Shown here one piece after another: positions 37,353-49,979 of a DNA stretch of 64,000 nt (the first letter of the stretch is position 1; every line of letters starts with the position of its first letter). Made by a program: the position numbers and the translations under genes. The stretch spans positions 1,674,001-1,738,000 of the forward strand of contig RCTD01000003.1 of the NCBI GenBank assembly GCA_014898415.1, in the 5' to 3' direction. The notes under the pieces are model-generated. The model was not told the DNA's origin, ran no database searches, and saw only the letters and a list, made by a program, of their open reading frames with translations. The DNA comes from Stromatinia cepivora. Lineage: Eukaryota > Ascomycota > Leotiomycetes > Helotiales > Sclerotiniaceae.

Positions 37353-38941
37353 ATGCAGAAATCCTGCAGTCCATCGACTTTGAACAGTCTGCGGACTGCT
37401 GTGCGATCGAAAAGAGGCATTGAAAATGTACCTTTGAGCAGGAAGTTATCTGATGTCACTATTACAAGGACCGGAAAGCCCATTATTCGTACCCAGGGTG
37501 GCAGGTGAGCTCTTGTACTCTGGTTCTCGGTCCTGTAGACATTCTTGCTGATGTGCCGTTCTTTAGATCATCTCTTGGAGGTATATCGTCCGCAAAACCC
37601 GCAATCAACACAAGCCTAATTTGATGCTACAGGACATACTGCAACGGTCTTCGGTGCGACTGGATTTCTCGGACGTTATATTGTGAACAGACTCGGTACG
37701 AAAATCTCTATGTATATCGTAGAGCTGCTTGGGCTGACGAGGGTGGTGGTTTAGCAAAACAAGGATGCACAGTTATTGTTCCTTTCCGGGAAGAAATGGC
37801 CAAACGCCATTTGAAGGTTTCCGGTGATTTGGGCAGAGTCATATTCATGGTACGACAGATGTTTATTGGTCAATATATTGGTCAGGTTGACTGATCCCCG
37901 ATAGGAATACGACTTGAGAAATACACAATCTTTGGAGGAAAGTGTCAGGCACTCTGATGTAGTCTACAACCTTGTTGGACGTAATTATCCCACCAAGTAT
38001 GCATCAAAGAAGACTAGACGGGAGATGAATGCTCATTAATATCAGGAATTTCGATCTCGAGGATGTACACGTTGAAGGAGCGGAGCGAATTGCAGATGCC
38101 GTTGCCAAATACGACGTGGACAGATTCATCCACGTTTCTTCCTACAATGCGGACCCTAATTCACCCTCTGAGTTCTACAGAACGAAAGTATATGATCTAT
38201 TCCTTTCAAAACATCGGTTCATATGGCTGACATACCTTCTATAGGCAAGAGGTGAGGCAGTCGTACGCAGTATATTCCCAGAGACCACAATTGTGAGACC
38301 TGCTCCGTTGTTTGGTTTCGAGGATCGTCTTCTCCACAAGCTTGCCGGATTCACCAACGTTCTTACGTCTAACCACATGCAAGAGCGCTATTGGCCAGTC
38401 CACGTATGTTTTAAATCTTCTATCTACATGGTTCTCTGCTAACAATATCTTAGGCACCTGATGTAGGCCAAGCACTTGAGAAAATGCTTCAAGATGACAA
38501 TACTGCATCCCAAACATATGAGCTCTATGGCCCCAAGAATTACTCAACGGCCGAAATTGCTGCCTTGGTGGATAAAGAAATCAACAGTCGTCGCCGACAT
38601 ATCAACTTACCAAAGAGAATCCTCAAGCCAATCGCTGGAGTCTTGAACAAAGCTCTTTGGTGGCCTGTTCTCTCTGCTGATGAGGTTGAGCGGGAATTCA
38701 TTGACCAAAAGATTGATCGTTCCGCAAAGACATTCAAAGACCTTGGAATCGAGCCAGCAGAGCTCAGTAGTCTTACTTTCCACTACCTGGTATGTACACT
38801 CTTCCATCGAAATTTCAATGAAGCAATGCTAATTTCAAATAGTTGGGATATCGAAGTGCTGCATTTTACGATTTGCCTCCGTCAACAGAGCGTGAGAGGA
38901 GGGAAGAGAAGAAATATTTGCATGTCATTGATGACCAGTAG
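37353..38941 (+). CDS. nuo-40: NADH:ubiquinone oxidoreductase 40-kDa subunit (NDUFA9 type)
   Basis: Accessory subunit of mitochondrial complex I with an SDR/NAD(P)-binding fold. Nine exons: 37353-37504, 37567-37580, 37633-37695, 37755-37849, 37905-37996, 38046-38187, 38245-38403, 38454-38789 and 38843-38941; 383 residues. The second exon is only 14 nt. The presequence-like N-terminus precedes the nucleotide motif TATVFGATGFLGRYIVNRL. Further family blocks are REEMAKRHLKVSGDLGRV, VVYNLVGRNYPT, DRFIHVSSYNADPNS, TIVRPAPLFGFEDRLLH and DLPPSTERERREEKKYLH at the end. All nine exons join in phase. Very secure. Confidence 0.92.
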
Positions 38942-39265
38942 AAGATTGGTTTGGTTATGGGATGTATTGATAATAGCATGCGAATTGTACATATGCCAAG
39001 ATTATTTGAAAACACTTTTTGTTGTATGTGATATTCGGATTTTGAACAACCATTTAAAGATGATAGATAATCTGCTTTGAAATTAGACGACATGAGGAAA
39101 CCCCTTTTTCCAAATCACGCAGCTTTCCGTTTGTGTATCAATAACTTTTATCAAATTGTTTGAAGTGAAGTTGAAGAGACCTCTCTGCCCCACATTTTTA
39201 CCCCTCCAAACCCCGTCGCAATTTTGCACCATCACGTTCCTTGAAAATAACTTCAAATATCAATC
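38942..39265. other. Intergenic spacer before EFM5
   Basis: A 324-bp AT-rich stretch containing the 3' UTR of the complex I gene and the EFM5 promoter. No other feature. Confidence 0.5.
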
Positions 39266-40387
39266 ATGGAGAACGCAGACGAAGACGATATTCCGTAAGC
39301 TACTGCGATTACAAAATTCTCAAGATATTACTAATGAAAGCACGAATAGCGTTCTGTCGGGCTCAGCGCTGGATGCGCTGAAAGAGTTTTACGCAGACCG
39401 AGATGCGCATCAGCAGAAATTCGAAGCCTTGAAGCAACGGGCTGAAGATCAAGCTGATGGTGTTCCGTTAACTATGGATGCTTTTGCTGAGGATTGGAAT
39501 GAATCGCAGTTTTGGGTCAGTTTTCTTGAATTCGATTATTCTGTTCCAAATTTGGAGATTGGGGAATCGGAATGCTCATGAGATGGAGATGTAGTATTCC
39601 AATGAGACGGCTACGATTCTTGCGCAGGAACTCCTCAGAGATGCGCTTGCTGAGACGGTTATTGCTGTCGTGTCGGCTCCGAGTGTTTTTATTCAGTTGA
39701 AGAATATTGTTGTAAGTTCAGTTGGTAGGGAGGACATGTGTGGGCAAGGAGATTAACATTGGAAAGGCAGGGTGGCCGGTGGATAGGAGGCCGAAACTTC
39801 ATTTGTTGGAGTTTGATGAGAGGTTTGGGGTTTTTCCTGAGTTTAGCTTCTATGATTTTAATAATCCCCTGAAGCTTCCTTGTGAGTTATAGAGCACTTG
39901 GGCGGAGATTGAGTGGAACTTTGCTGATAGATAGTAGCGCATTTGAAGGGGTGTGCTGATCGTGTTATTTGTGATCCGCCCTTTCTGAGCGAGGAGTGTC
40001 AAACTAAAGGTATATAATCATTCATTTTGTGGATGGGGTTCTTGGGATACTAAATGGACTTTTCTAGCATCTCTAACCGTCCGATGGCTGTCGAAATCAT
40101 GGGGTCAAAACGAGTCTTTGATGTCATGGGGTCAAGAAGAATCTGCATCGCCGTCGAAGCTCATCGTATGTACCGGTGAGCGGGTAGGAGATATTGTGAA
40201 TAAGCTTTATCGACCGTAAGTATTCATTGCTATATTGGTGGTATGTTGACTCATATCAAATAGACAAGGTATTGCAACTACGACTTTTCTCCCGGTACAC
40301 GCGAAGGGGTTGAGTAATGAGTTCTTTTGTTTCGCTAATTTTGAATGCGAACACTGGACGTGGAGAAAGTCGGATGAAGAGAAGTAG
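39266..40387 (+). CDS. EFM5: Protein-lysine N-methyltransferase Efm5 (EEF1AKMT1 family)
   Basis: Methylates a lysine of translation elongation factor 1A. Seven exons: 39266-39294, 39350-39515, 39595-39711, 39767-39881, 39938-40009, 40068-40215 and 40264-40387; 256 residues. The family start ALDALKEFYADRD, the segment DAFAEDWNESQFWYSNETAT, and the catalytic DPPF in DRVICDPPFLSEEC are clear. The SAM-binding region carries LLEFDERFGVFPEF. The last part has NFECEHWTW. The fourth exon's acceptor must be AAAG before 39767, because the GCAG three bases later would shift the frame. The gene is convergent with the LACTB2-like gene, with only 54 bp between stop codons. Confidence 0.9.
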
Positions 40388-40441
40388 TTTACGCATGGCT
40401 AAAAGAGTATCTCTTCTCCATCATAAAAGAATCAGGTACAT

Positions 40442-41468
40442 TTAAAGAGCGGCTCGCGCCTTTAATTTCCATTTATCTTGCTCCTTGACCACTTTCTCAT
40501 CCGCTTGCAACTTGTTTAATATTTGTACAATGCCACCATTCGCTGGTACGTGAAGGCTCTCGGGTATGTCCCTATATATGATCTTCACTATCTCCATCGA
40601 GGTCCATTCATCAGCTTCTTCATCCCTAGTAATATTGACCCCAGGTTTATTCTTTGCAGACTTCAACACCTGGATAACCTGGGACTCTCTTTCCTTTCGG
40701 TGTCTGATATATTCTCCAATTTTACCAGGTCCATCTTCTATAACTGCTCCATGTCCTGGATATGCTTTACAGCTAAAAAGACCCTTCATTCTTTCAAGGC
40801 TGTTCAAGTAAGTCAGCAAGTCTTCGAAGACCGCGGTGCCGTGCCCCAAGACGTTGTCTCCGGTGAACATAGCATCTTCTTCCTCAAGTATTATTGCCAT
40901 GTGATCTTGGGTATGACCAGGCGAATGAATTGCACGAAGAGTTGCGCCTTCTGTTGCAAATACTTGACCATCTTTTATATCTGTTTGTCCCTCATCTGGA
41001 CGATTTTTGTGGATGATGGTTTCCGGCGAGTACTCTAACAAGTGGTCAACTCCGTTCACGTGATCATGGTGCCTAAATCTTTAATTAGTGGTCGAGTTGC
41101 AACTCATGAAGTGAACAAGCTCTCACCAATGCGTGAGAATACAAGAGGTAATCGTAGCTTGCTCTTTTTCCAAAGTATCCTTTAAATTCCTAATCCAACT
41201 TTCCTTCCCTTCCCCCGTATCAATCAATAATCGATTTTTCCCCTTCCCAACAAGATACGTATTCGTCCCTACACCCTCGTCAGAAAAATGAACTATCTAT
41301 TCAGATCGTTTATGTACCTTGCAAAGTAAACTATTTGATATCAGCTGACGATGCCTAATATGACTCCTCTCTCAAAGTCCTCACCTTTCCTGGATTTCCA
41401 CCAAGGATCCGAATTACAGTAGGACTCAATCTTTCGACGTCCGGCAGGGACACTAGTTGAGTTGCCAT
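40442..41468 (-). CDS. LACTB2-like metallo-beta-lactamase-fold hydrolase
   Basis: Four exons on the minus strand, 41468-41385, 41330-41318, 41268-41127 and 41072-40442, give 289 residues. The second exon is 13 nt and encodes FTLQ, so the joined sequence reads NPGKFTLQGTNTYLVGKGK, standard for the family. Zinc ligands are in THWHHDHVNGV, split by the third intron, then AIHSPGHTQDHMAIIL, FTGDNVLGHGT and the final His in AYPGHGAVI. The C-terminal winged-helix-like part (WTSMEIVKIIYRDIPESLHV) is typical of LACTB2, whose animal member is a mitochondrial endoribonuclease; the fungal substrate is unknown, and some fungal relatives act in polyketide clusters. No polyketide synthase is seen nearby. 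Confidence 0.9.
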
Positions 41469-42079
41469 TTTCTTGATGGTATTTTTGAGAGATAACATTA
41501 ATGTGGATAAAGGAACATTGTTCAATGTTGACTAGATGGGTCTTGAAAATGATGCAATGCCGATAAGCCTCGGTTGATCGATGGATTGTTTGATAAGCAT
41601 GACTTAGACTTAGTACTGAGTAAAGTAAAGCAAGTCTTTTTTGTCTTTTTAGCTGAGGGTTATATATATATACTTTGTATAGATGGAGTGAATTGATGAG
41701 TTTTGATACACTGGTATCAAGATTGTCAGAAGAGTATAGAAAATATTATCTATGATAAGCTCAGTTTGAAACTTGGTTTGGTATTGAAGATGTACTAAGT
41801 TTCTGATACTTCGACCATATCATACCTAACACTGGATAACCTGAGAGGGAACCCATCCAACAATTACACCGTTTTGTGGGTGCACTAGAGTACAAAAGTT
41901 CAATAGGAGACAAATAGCCCGAAAATAATGCCGCTTATTGTCTCACCGCCCGCCCGATTTTCCGCAAGGCTCAGCCAATTTAAGCATCATCAATCAATAT
42001 TAAATATATCAAGAAATCAAAAATCCATCAACGAATCTACGATTTTGTCACAATTGTAGGAGATCTACACATTTGAAAA
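41469..42079. promoter_or_regulatory. Divergent promoter, LACTB2-like gene / UBP8
   Basis: A 611-bp spacer between divergent genes, AT-rich, without a supported ORF or RNA. No binding site assigned. Confidence 0.5.
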
Positions 42080-44145
42080 ATGTCTACTTCTAGACCAGTA
42101 ACTCCAGCTTCTCCTCGAATTATAAAGATCAAATCACCACAACCTGGAGTTCCTAAATATGGCTGTCGTATGTTTCACAATCCACCCGTGTCGTATTCTC
42201 AGCCTTCCCATCAATTGCTAATATGGCATCTTAGTGCATATTCAACTACTCTTGAACCCGGATAATGAGGAACGTATGAGAAATACAATTACATATTATA
42301 AGAATTGTTTGAGAGTGGTTCTAGATAATACACCAATTGTTCCACAAACATCTAAGACTCCGAAAGGCCCGCCCCTCACTTCTCTGACGCCAAATTACCT
42401 CTGCCTACAATGTGACCGAACGGCTACGGCGCAAGATCATGTGAAGCATGGACAGGAAACTTCGCATAGATTTTGTATGTTAGGTTGTGATGCTAGTATT
42501 TGCGGCTTCGCTAATTGGTGGCAAATTAGATGTTGAATCGAGGACGGGGGCTTTGTTTTGCCAAATGTGCAATGATTTTGTATGGGATCCTACACTAGAG
42601 GAGTTAAGAGTGAGAAAGACTGGGACTGGATCTTTTTCTAGTAAGTCACGCATGAGTTATATGCTTTCTCAAAGCTTTGTTGTGGCATGCCCTCGATTAT
42701 GAACCTTTCGGTAACAGTGGCTACACTCCCTATGAAGTTTGCATATTAAATCTCCAAATGTCTCCCCTCTAGTTTGCATTATATCATCTCCTATTTCTCT
42801 TTCTCCGTTGTATCCAACGAATTTCCACAATTCCACGCAACATACTGATTTTGCTTCTCTCTTCAGGTCGAAAACGAAAACATGACGAGCTTTTTACAGA
42901 CGCCACGAAAGAGGACCCAAGATTTATAGCCACAAACACCATGTCCGCTCCTTGTAGAGCAAGTGGTGTTAGGGGTATTTATAACATGGGAGCTACTTGT
43001 TACATGAACGTCATTCTTCAATCATTCGTTCATAATCCTCTACTTCGAAATTTTTACCTTGGAGATGGTCACCAAGCAAGCGAATGCGAGCAAAAGAATT
43101 GTATGAGTTGCGCTATGGATGATATGTTTCAAGATTTTTACTCTCAAGAGATTACAACGGGATACTCGGCTTCGAATATACTTGCCAGCTTTTGGCTTTC
43201 GAAGAGAAAAGCATACGAAGAATTAGCAAGCAACAAAGAGCAAGACGCTCATGAGTTCTTTCAATTTCTTACTGAAGAATTACACGAAATAAATGGCGGA
43301 TCACGAGCAAGCGATCGAGAAGATAGCAGTCCAAATCCCAAGCGGTCAAAAATGGATCAAGGCTGCAAATGTATTGTGCATCAGACATTCTATGGGAAGC
43401 TTCAAAGCACCATCACCTGTCAAAATTGTGGAGACGTAAACACATCGGTCGAATCCTTTTTAGATCTAAGTTTAGGTCTTGATGTTATTCAGAAAAAGAG
43501 CAAGCTAAAAGCAGCTTCTGGCACAATCAGTCTCCAACGTTGCTTAGACGAAGAGTACATTCGGGCTGAACGTTGTGAATATTCATGTCATCAATGCGAT
43601 ACTCAAGAAGCAAAAAAGCAACTCAGTATCAAAAGTCTGCCAAACGTATTGTGTATCCAGCTTAAGGTAATTTTTTTTCTCCACTACTAGATTGCAATCG
43701 TATCGGAACTAACACAAAATAGCGCTTCAAACAAGATCCTAGAGGCCTCGCCTCAAAAATTGATACCACAGTCACTTTTCCACTTCAGCTACATATGCTT
43801 CCTTATACCAATCGAGCACGTGGTCAAGACACAAAGAATAATTTTGAGTTGGCCAGGTCGTGTACTTATGATTTACAAAGTGTTGTAGTTCATGTTGGGA
43901 ATTTGGAGACTGGTGAGAAAGCACTTCTTACATTATTTTCCCCCACCCCTCCTTGTCATGTACGAGGTATGTTGGTGATGAGATTGCTAATCAGTGGTGT
44001 ACAAGTAGGTCACTATGTATCCTACTCTCGAGTGGGAAATCAATGGTTTAAGTTCAATGACCATAATGTTACGTTGGCGAGTAAGAGTCAAGTGTTAAAT
44101 GAACAGGCTTTTCTGTTATTTTACGTCATTCAAAGTCTAGCGTGA
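42080..44145 (+). CDS. UBP8: SAGA-associated ubiquitin hydrolase Ubp8
   Basis: Deubiquitinates histone H2B as part of the SAGA DUB module. Six exons: 42080-42167, 42235-42474, 42530-42640, 42867-43666, 43723-43912 and 44009-44145; 521 residues. An N-terminal ZnF-UBP domain spans roughly residues 27-145 (Cys-Leu-His, then LCLQCDRTATAQDHVKHGQE, FCQMCNDFVWDP). The USP core has the Cys box YNMGATCYMNVILQSF, the QDAHEFFQFL block, zinc-ribbon cysteines (CQNC and CHQC), and the His box GHYVSYSRVGNQWFKFND. The phases of all five introns agree. Subfamily assignment to Ubp8 rather than Ubp22-like others is based on the zinc finger plus short USP layout. Confidence 0.9.
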
Positions 44146-47100
44146 TGATATATGGTGATCTGGGGTGGCACAAGTGGATTGCGTATCATATACATAAGAA
44201 GAGGACGAGAAGATGTCACATGAGAATATAAGAGGAGAGACCAGAGTGGAGTATTGAGGCATGGCATGGATGGCATATACACAAGGTATTTCGGACTGGA
44301 GTTGGGGCATAAGGGTTTTGCATTCAGGAGGCGTTAACGTCGCGGGTATTGCTTGACGGGTTATGGAGCAGGATTTGATATGGTATGGTATGGTATGGCA
44401 TGGTTGGTAATTTATGAATCATAGAGATTTGAAGGGAAGGGAACTTAGGGGGCTTTATAAAGGGTGTTCTTTTTTCCCTCTTTTTACATCTTTCTTCGTT
44501 TGAAGACTTGTTTATATTATCTACTTACTTCTTACTTATTTACTTATTTACTTATTTACTTACTTACATATACTCTTTCTCAATATATTTAGGAATTGTC
44601 TTTTTTTGGGCTTTTGAGAGAGAGAGAGAGAGAAAACTTGGGAGTGGAAAGCTGTTTTTGATTTTTGTTATTGTTTTGGGATGAATAATTGAAGGTTTGA
44701 GGTTTTGAGAGGGGGTTACAAAAGGGAAAAGAAGGGGGGAGAAAGGATGTTATTTTTGAAAGTTGTTACTTGCTACCTGGTAGCTGATAGTTGGTGGTGA
44801 TTTTGTTTCTGATAAGGGGGGGGGGGGGTTTCTACTAGTTTAGATGATGGAAGATTATGTACATCTTCTACGCCCGCGAGGACATTTTCCGAGACCATTG
44901 AGAAATCTCTCAGTCTTGCAAATGTTGGGGTGAGTAAAGAGAAATTTAGATTCGAATTCAAATTCAAATTCAAATTCTAATGTACAGAGGGAAAGATTTC
45001 TTTGGACTGAACTTGTTAGCTGGATTCCAGAATGCTATACTTGGGCCACAGTGTGGTAATTACTCGAGTATATTCGAGGTTGATGATTGCCTAAAAAAGC
45101 ACATAATCCCCGAAATATTTTCGGCCGATGATGGTACAGGCATTATTCTCAGCCCTTCTAAAAATGTTCTCCCGATAGGTATCCGGTAATGGTCACCGGT
45201 AAATCTATATACTTGCCGTTTTAAAGATTCCGAGATATGGGAGGCTTTGATGGTGGGGTAGTACCAGGTGTTTCTGGGGGTGTTGCGGGTGGTGCATTGT
45301 GGGTGGTTGCCGTTTGGGGGGTTCTGGGGCTGGGGGGATGGGGTTTTGTCTAGACCTTTTCAGCTTTTGCTTTTGCTTTTGCTTTTGCTTTTGCTTTTGC
45401 TTTTGCTTTTGCTTTTGCTTTTGCTTTTGCTTTTGCTTTTGCTTGTGCTTGTGCTTGTGCTTGTTGTTTCATACGCTTTCGGTGATGGGTATCAGCTTAT
45501 TGGAGAAGGTCTGTTATGCTACTGGCTGGTTGATTAGTATCTTGGAATTTCGAGGCATATCGACGATAGCAAAGATCTTTTATGATCTGATAGATGAAGT
45601 AAGTGAGTTATTGAACAGGTGATTAAATTCGATCGAAGATGGGATATAGAAAACGGGAAAATACGACGCTGTAGCACGGAAATAAAAGATGGAAAGAATG
45701 AATTCCTAAATGCCGTGACCAATGGTTTGTGATGCAGGAGATGCAGGAGTTGTGTCCGATATCCGATATATCCTAGTTTGAGGTGGGAGTGGGAGCTAGG
45801 ACCCCCCTCGTTTAAGGAAGGATGTGAGCACTGGGAAGCGAGCTGTAAAGAAGTTTTTGGTGGGGGGCTAGGCGTCGAACGGGATTGTGGATGGCGTCAA
45901 TGTCAAATATGTCAATGCTTAGATCATGGCTCGTCATGTTATCTAGTTGGTGTTAAGAGGCGTGGAAGTAGTTGTATTTGTAACTTTGAATGTTGGTGGG
46001 AAGTACGTAGGACGGCGTAGGTGACCGAGTTTGTGTTTTTGGAGAAGCTTGGTCTGTAAGCACCAATGTATTTTTGATAATCAGATGATTGAATATGACT
46101 CTGCCGGAGAGATATAAAACATGACATGTGCAAGTTAAAAGCCTTGTCGATTCATCGATGGCCGCCAATACTTTATTCCACCTGCCGCATGCAAGAAGTC
46201 GAAATCGTGATTAGATCGTCCTACTAAAATGCCGAAAAATTTTACACTTCATCCCTACCTTACTGAATAAGAAATGGTGAAGATATTGATGAATCATGAA
46301 TGACTCTTCGGAAACATCGGAGTTGTATTGTCGTTGAAATGGCTGGATTGCTGAAGTAATAAATGTGGAGGTAAGGCACGAAAGAAAACGTGGTGGTTGG
46401 ATGATCTTCATGTAATATGTTGTATGAATAGTAAGCAAAGTATGGATGGAACGGACACTAATTAAGTTACTAGCGGGGCTGAGGATGGGTTGGGAATTGA
46501 TGTCATTGGTGAAAAGTGTGAAAAGTTTGACGTGAGGAATATTCTTTTCTCTCCTTGGTGCAGTTTCATTGACTTGCAGTTTTAATGGAAGGAGTAGTTA
46601 TGAGGGGAAGTGGGTTATTAATTATCAATTGATTATTCAAGGACCGGAGTATAGTTTTAGTTAGGTTGGTATGTCGGTTGTGTTGTCAGACGTTTGGTTT
46701 GGGGATGAGATATTGGTTGAGGAAACACAAGAATGAAAGTCGGACTGAATCTCATAAAGGATTTTTTATGTTGATATAGAGGAAATGAAAGTATGAATAT
46801 TGTAAGGAACCGATGACTTCTGAGGTAATATTCTACTTACATTTACTGTTATTCAATATTCGTCCATGGTAGAAAATTCAACATATAAAATGTAAATGGA
46901 AAATAAAAAGTTATTAATAATCACATTGGATGATATTCACTGCCGCCGCTTGCGGTAGTTAGCTTCCAAATGTTGGCTTAGTCATCTATCAAAATCAGAT
47001 TTACCCATCAATTCAAAATCAATCTAACCTTATTATTATTATTATTATTATACTCGAGTGATATTCTATTTGGAAACAACAAGAGTACGAATAAACAACC

Positions 47101-47630
47101 AAAAACAGCCTCTGTCGCAAATCAATGCCACAACATCCAATCCCTTGTCATTTGGAACCTTGTACTAGCTGGCGTCTATCTATATGTACATTTTTATCAA
47201 TATCAATATGGCGCGAAATCGATCAGTGGAGTAAGAAAATTCATCGTTTCATTCGATATCGGAATTCACGGAGTTATGACCGTTGGCTATTTCTTTCCTT
47301 TACTTATTAATTCATTTCATCATGGGAGACTTATTTATTTGTCGTCATGTTCCCGATATGTTTCCACCTCTTTTCGATCTCTTTACATACACATTTTTCT
47401 TTTCGGCATAGGAGTATTCTTCTGGAATATTTCTTTCTTTTGTTCCACAATTTTGTTTTCATCAGTATACATATCTACTGAACGCCCGCACTTGTTATTT
47501 CCCTTTGCCTCTTTACTATTCAATATACCCTGATACCCTAGATTATTTCAGCTGTGTACTTTCTGACGCACGACTCATTTCTTACTGTCATCGCATTTTG
47601 AACTACTGGCACTGTACGAAACCAATACAG
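44146..47630. other. Long intergenic region with simple repeats
   Basis: About 3.5 kb. It contains TACTTATT-type repeats (44520-44575), a GA run (44618-44632), a run of 13 G (44816-44828), an ATTCAA repeat near 44955, a long hexanucleotide tract at 45364-45464, and ATT repeats near 47035-47050. ORFs here are short or produced by the repeats. I see no supported gene or RNA. Confidence 0.55.
45364..45464. repeat. Hexanucleotide tandem repeat CTTTTG, then CTTGTG
   Basis: About 13 copies of CTTTTG (45364-45443) pass without break into about three copies of the variant CTTGTG. It is translated in two plus-strand frames as alternating Phe/Cys and poly-Leu, which are artefacts. Confidence 0.92.
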
Positions 47631-49593
47631 ATGCCTTCATATATGCGAAACCTCACATTATACAGCAGTCTTATACTGCTTGGACTTTTACCTCTAATAG
47701 CCGCACACGGCGATGACGAACCGGAAATGGATATGGGCATGCAGATGAGTTCAGTAGCCACCACTATAGCTACAGCTACGGATTCAACTGTCATGAACAA
47801 TACCGAGGTGGCTGAATCTAGTTATTTTCAATATCCTGAACATGGAGGTCTTATGGTAGCTCATATTATACTCATGACCATAGGATGGGTATTCGTTCTC
47901 CCATTATGTGAGTAGCTCAAAGGCAATGAATGCCTCCAAAAATCTAATGTGTTTCAGGTGTGATGTTCTCATTTTCTCGATCTCGATTAAATCTCCCTAC
48001 TCAATTCGTATTCCTAGCCTTAAACGGCGGTGGTCTCTTCTGCAGTATAATCTACAATGCCTCCACTCCGGACTTATATCCGAACAATGTACATCATAAA
48101 TTGGGGTGGTTTTTGATATGCTTAATAGCTGCGCAAGGGGTAATTGGGGTGATTAGTGCCTATGCGGGGCACAAAGGCGAGAAACAACAGGAGAGCTCCG
48201 GGTATATTCCCGTTTCGAGAGAAGCAATGGCAGAGCATACCAGTATGCATGAAAGACCTAAACCTGTTACTAGATTTTCGGATGATAGTGGCCAAGGCAC
48301 GGAACCAAATACTGAATCTTTACGAAGTCATTCAATATCTTTATCTGGGGATGACGAAAATACTCTAAATGTATCAGAAAGAGACGAGCCGGAAAAAGTG
48401 GGTTTGATAGAAGGTACCCGGGTGGATCAATACTTATCGAAACGACTTCCAGGATTACTTTCCGCACGTCTTTTACGCATAATTGGATTTGCATATGACG
48501 TTGTGAATCGAGTAATCCTTCTTTTGGGTTTTGCTATTCTCACATCTGGATTTGTCACATATGGTGGTTTATTCGTAAGTTTTGCCAGTACTATGAAGAT
48601 ATATGTTCCATTACTAAATATCATTGCAGAAAGGTGCAGAGATATATAGCGGTCTTGCGCACTTTATCAAAGGAGGAGTTTTCTTCTGGTATGGAATTTT
48701 AACTCTCGGTAGATGGGCAGGTTGTTTCGCTGAGATTGGTTGGTCTTGGAATATCAAACCTGATAATGAACGGCGATTCACTCCAACCGCTGAATTTGTG
48801 GAGAGTTTTCTAATCTTCTTTTATGGATCTACAAATGTTTTCTTGGAACATCTGGCTGCTTGGGGAAATGCATGGAGTGCACAAGATCTTGAGCATATTT
48901 CAATCACCATTATGTTTATTGGTGGTGGATTGGTGAGTTTTTCATGTTATAATTTACAAGCACTTCTAACGTGTGCAGTGTGGTATGCTCATCGAATCAA
49001 ACAAAATCCGTAACTTTTTAAATACGGCGGTCCAACAATCATCATATTCGATGTCCTCTTACCACCCAGAAGCTCAGGAACCGAAATCTTATAGATTTTC
49101 AATGAACCCAATTCCTGCCTTGGTTGTCATGTTATTAGGAATGATGATGAGTTCACATCATCAACATTCAATGGTCTCAACCATGATCCATAAACAATGG
49201 GGAACTTTACTTGTGGGTGCAGCATTTGCACGTGCGGCTACTTATGTCGTATTTTATCTTGCGCCACCTACTTCGATTCTTCCTGGCAGGCCACCGACTG
49301 AAATTATTACAGCTTTTTGTTTGATGGCTGGAGGTTTGATTTTTATGGCTAGTGTATGTTCCACCTTATGTCATGCGATGAAACCAAGGCTAACAGAATT
49401 GTAGAGCAAAGATACAGTCAAAGCAATCGAATTGAATGATCTCGATGCGATGTTCGTTTTTACAGTCTCCATGGGTCTCATCACATTCTTAATGGCTTGG
49501 ATTATTCTTGTGATCGCAGTTAAAGGATGGGCGATGAAAAAAGAAAAGAGGTGGAGTAAGAGTGTTGGGTATGAGATTGAGTGTAATACATAG
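47631..49593 (+). CDS. Ytp1-family multi-pass membrane protein (DUF2427 plus Ytp1 domain)
   Basis: Five exons: 47631-47907, 47958-48574, 48630-48932, 48979-49353 and 49405-49593; 586 residues. A signal peptide (LTLYSSLILLGLLPLIAAHG) is followed by a Met/His/acid-rich lumenal stretch (DDEPEMDMGMQMSS). The first domain has membrane helices with conserved His (EHGGLMVAHIILMTIGWVFV; HHKLGWFLICLIAAQGVIG), resembling cytochrome b561-like folds, then a polar loop of ~110 residues. The C-terminal Ytp1 part has LAHFIKGGVFFWYGILTLGR, NVFLEHLAAWG, and a second Met/His cluster MMMSSHHQHSM. The start 47631 is preferred because an in-frame extension to 47505 would place ~42 poorly conserved residues before the signal peptide. 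Biochemical role unknown in the family; metal or haem involvement is only suggested by His/Met content. Confidence 0.85.
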
Positions 49594-49979
49594 AAATAAT
49601 AATGGTGGTAATAGTTTGGGGAAGAGAAGGGGGGAAAGAGGAGTAATGAATAGATACGTCATGATATTATGAATATTATGAATCGACGGGAGCATGGAAA
49701 TATTAATATTCTATGAGGTAGGAATTTGGAGTATCAGGCGTCAAAATACCATGGATTGTTTTGATCTTTTGGATCTTGGATTGGGAGAAGTGGGGGGAAG
49801 AGAGGTAGAATACCTAGTTCTAGTAATTCATAATGGGATTGGACACTTGATAGAGAAATCGCCCGTCTATCTATTATATCTTGTCATCTGCCAGCTCTGG
49901 GGCTACCCCACTCTTTCCATAAGCTTAGCGTATTCATTAGATTACAGTTTTTTACTTAGGTCATCAAACATCGCTAAAA
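49594..49979. other. Intergenic spacer before tRNA-Ser
   Basis: A 386-bp AT-rich spacer with the 3' UTR of the Ytp1-like gene. No ORF with support. Confidence 0.5.

Noticed and set aside
40523..41038. 171-codon plus-strand ORF
   Set aside because: Antisense shadow of the LACTB2-like last exon, no own motif.
45268..45622. Two overlapping ORFs with poly-Leu and Phe-Cys repeats
   Set aside because: Direct translation of the CTTTTG tract in two frames; no other coding signal.
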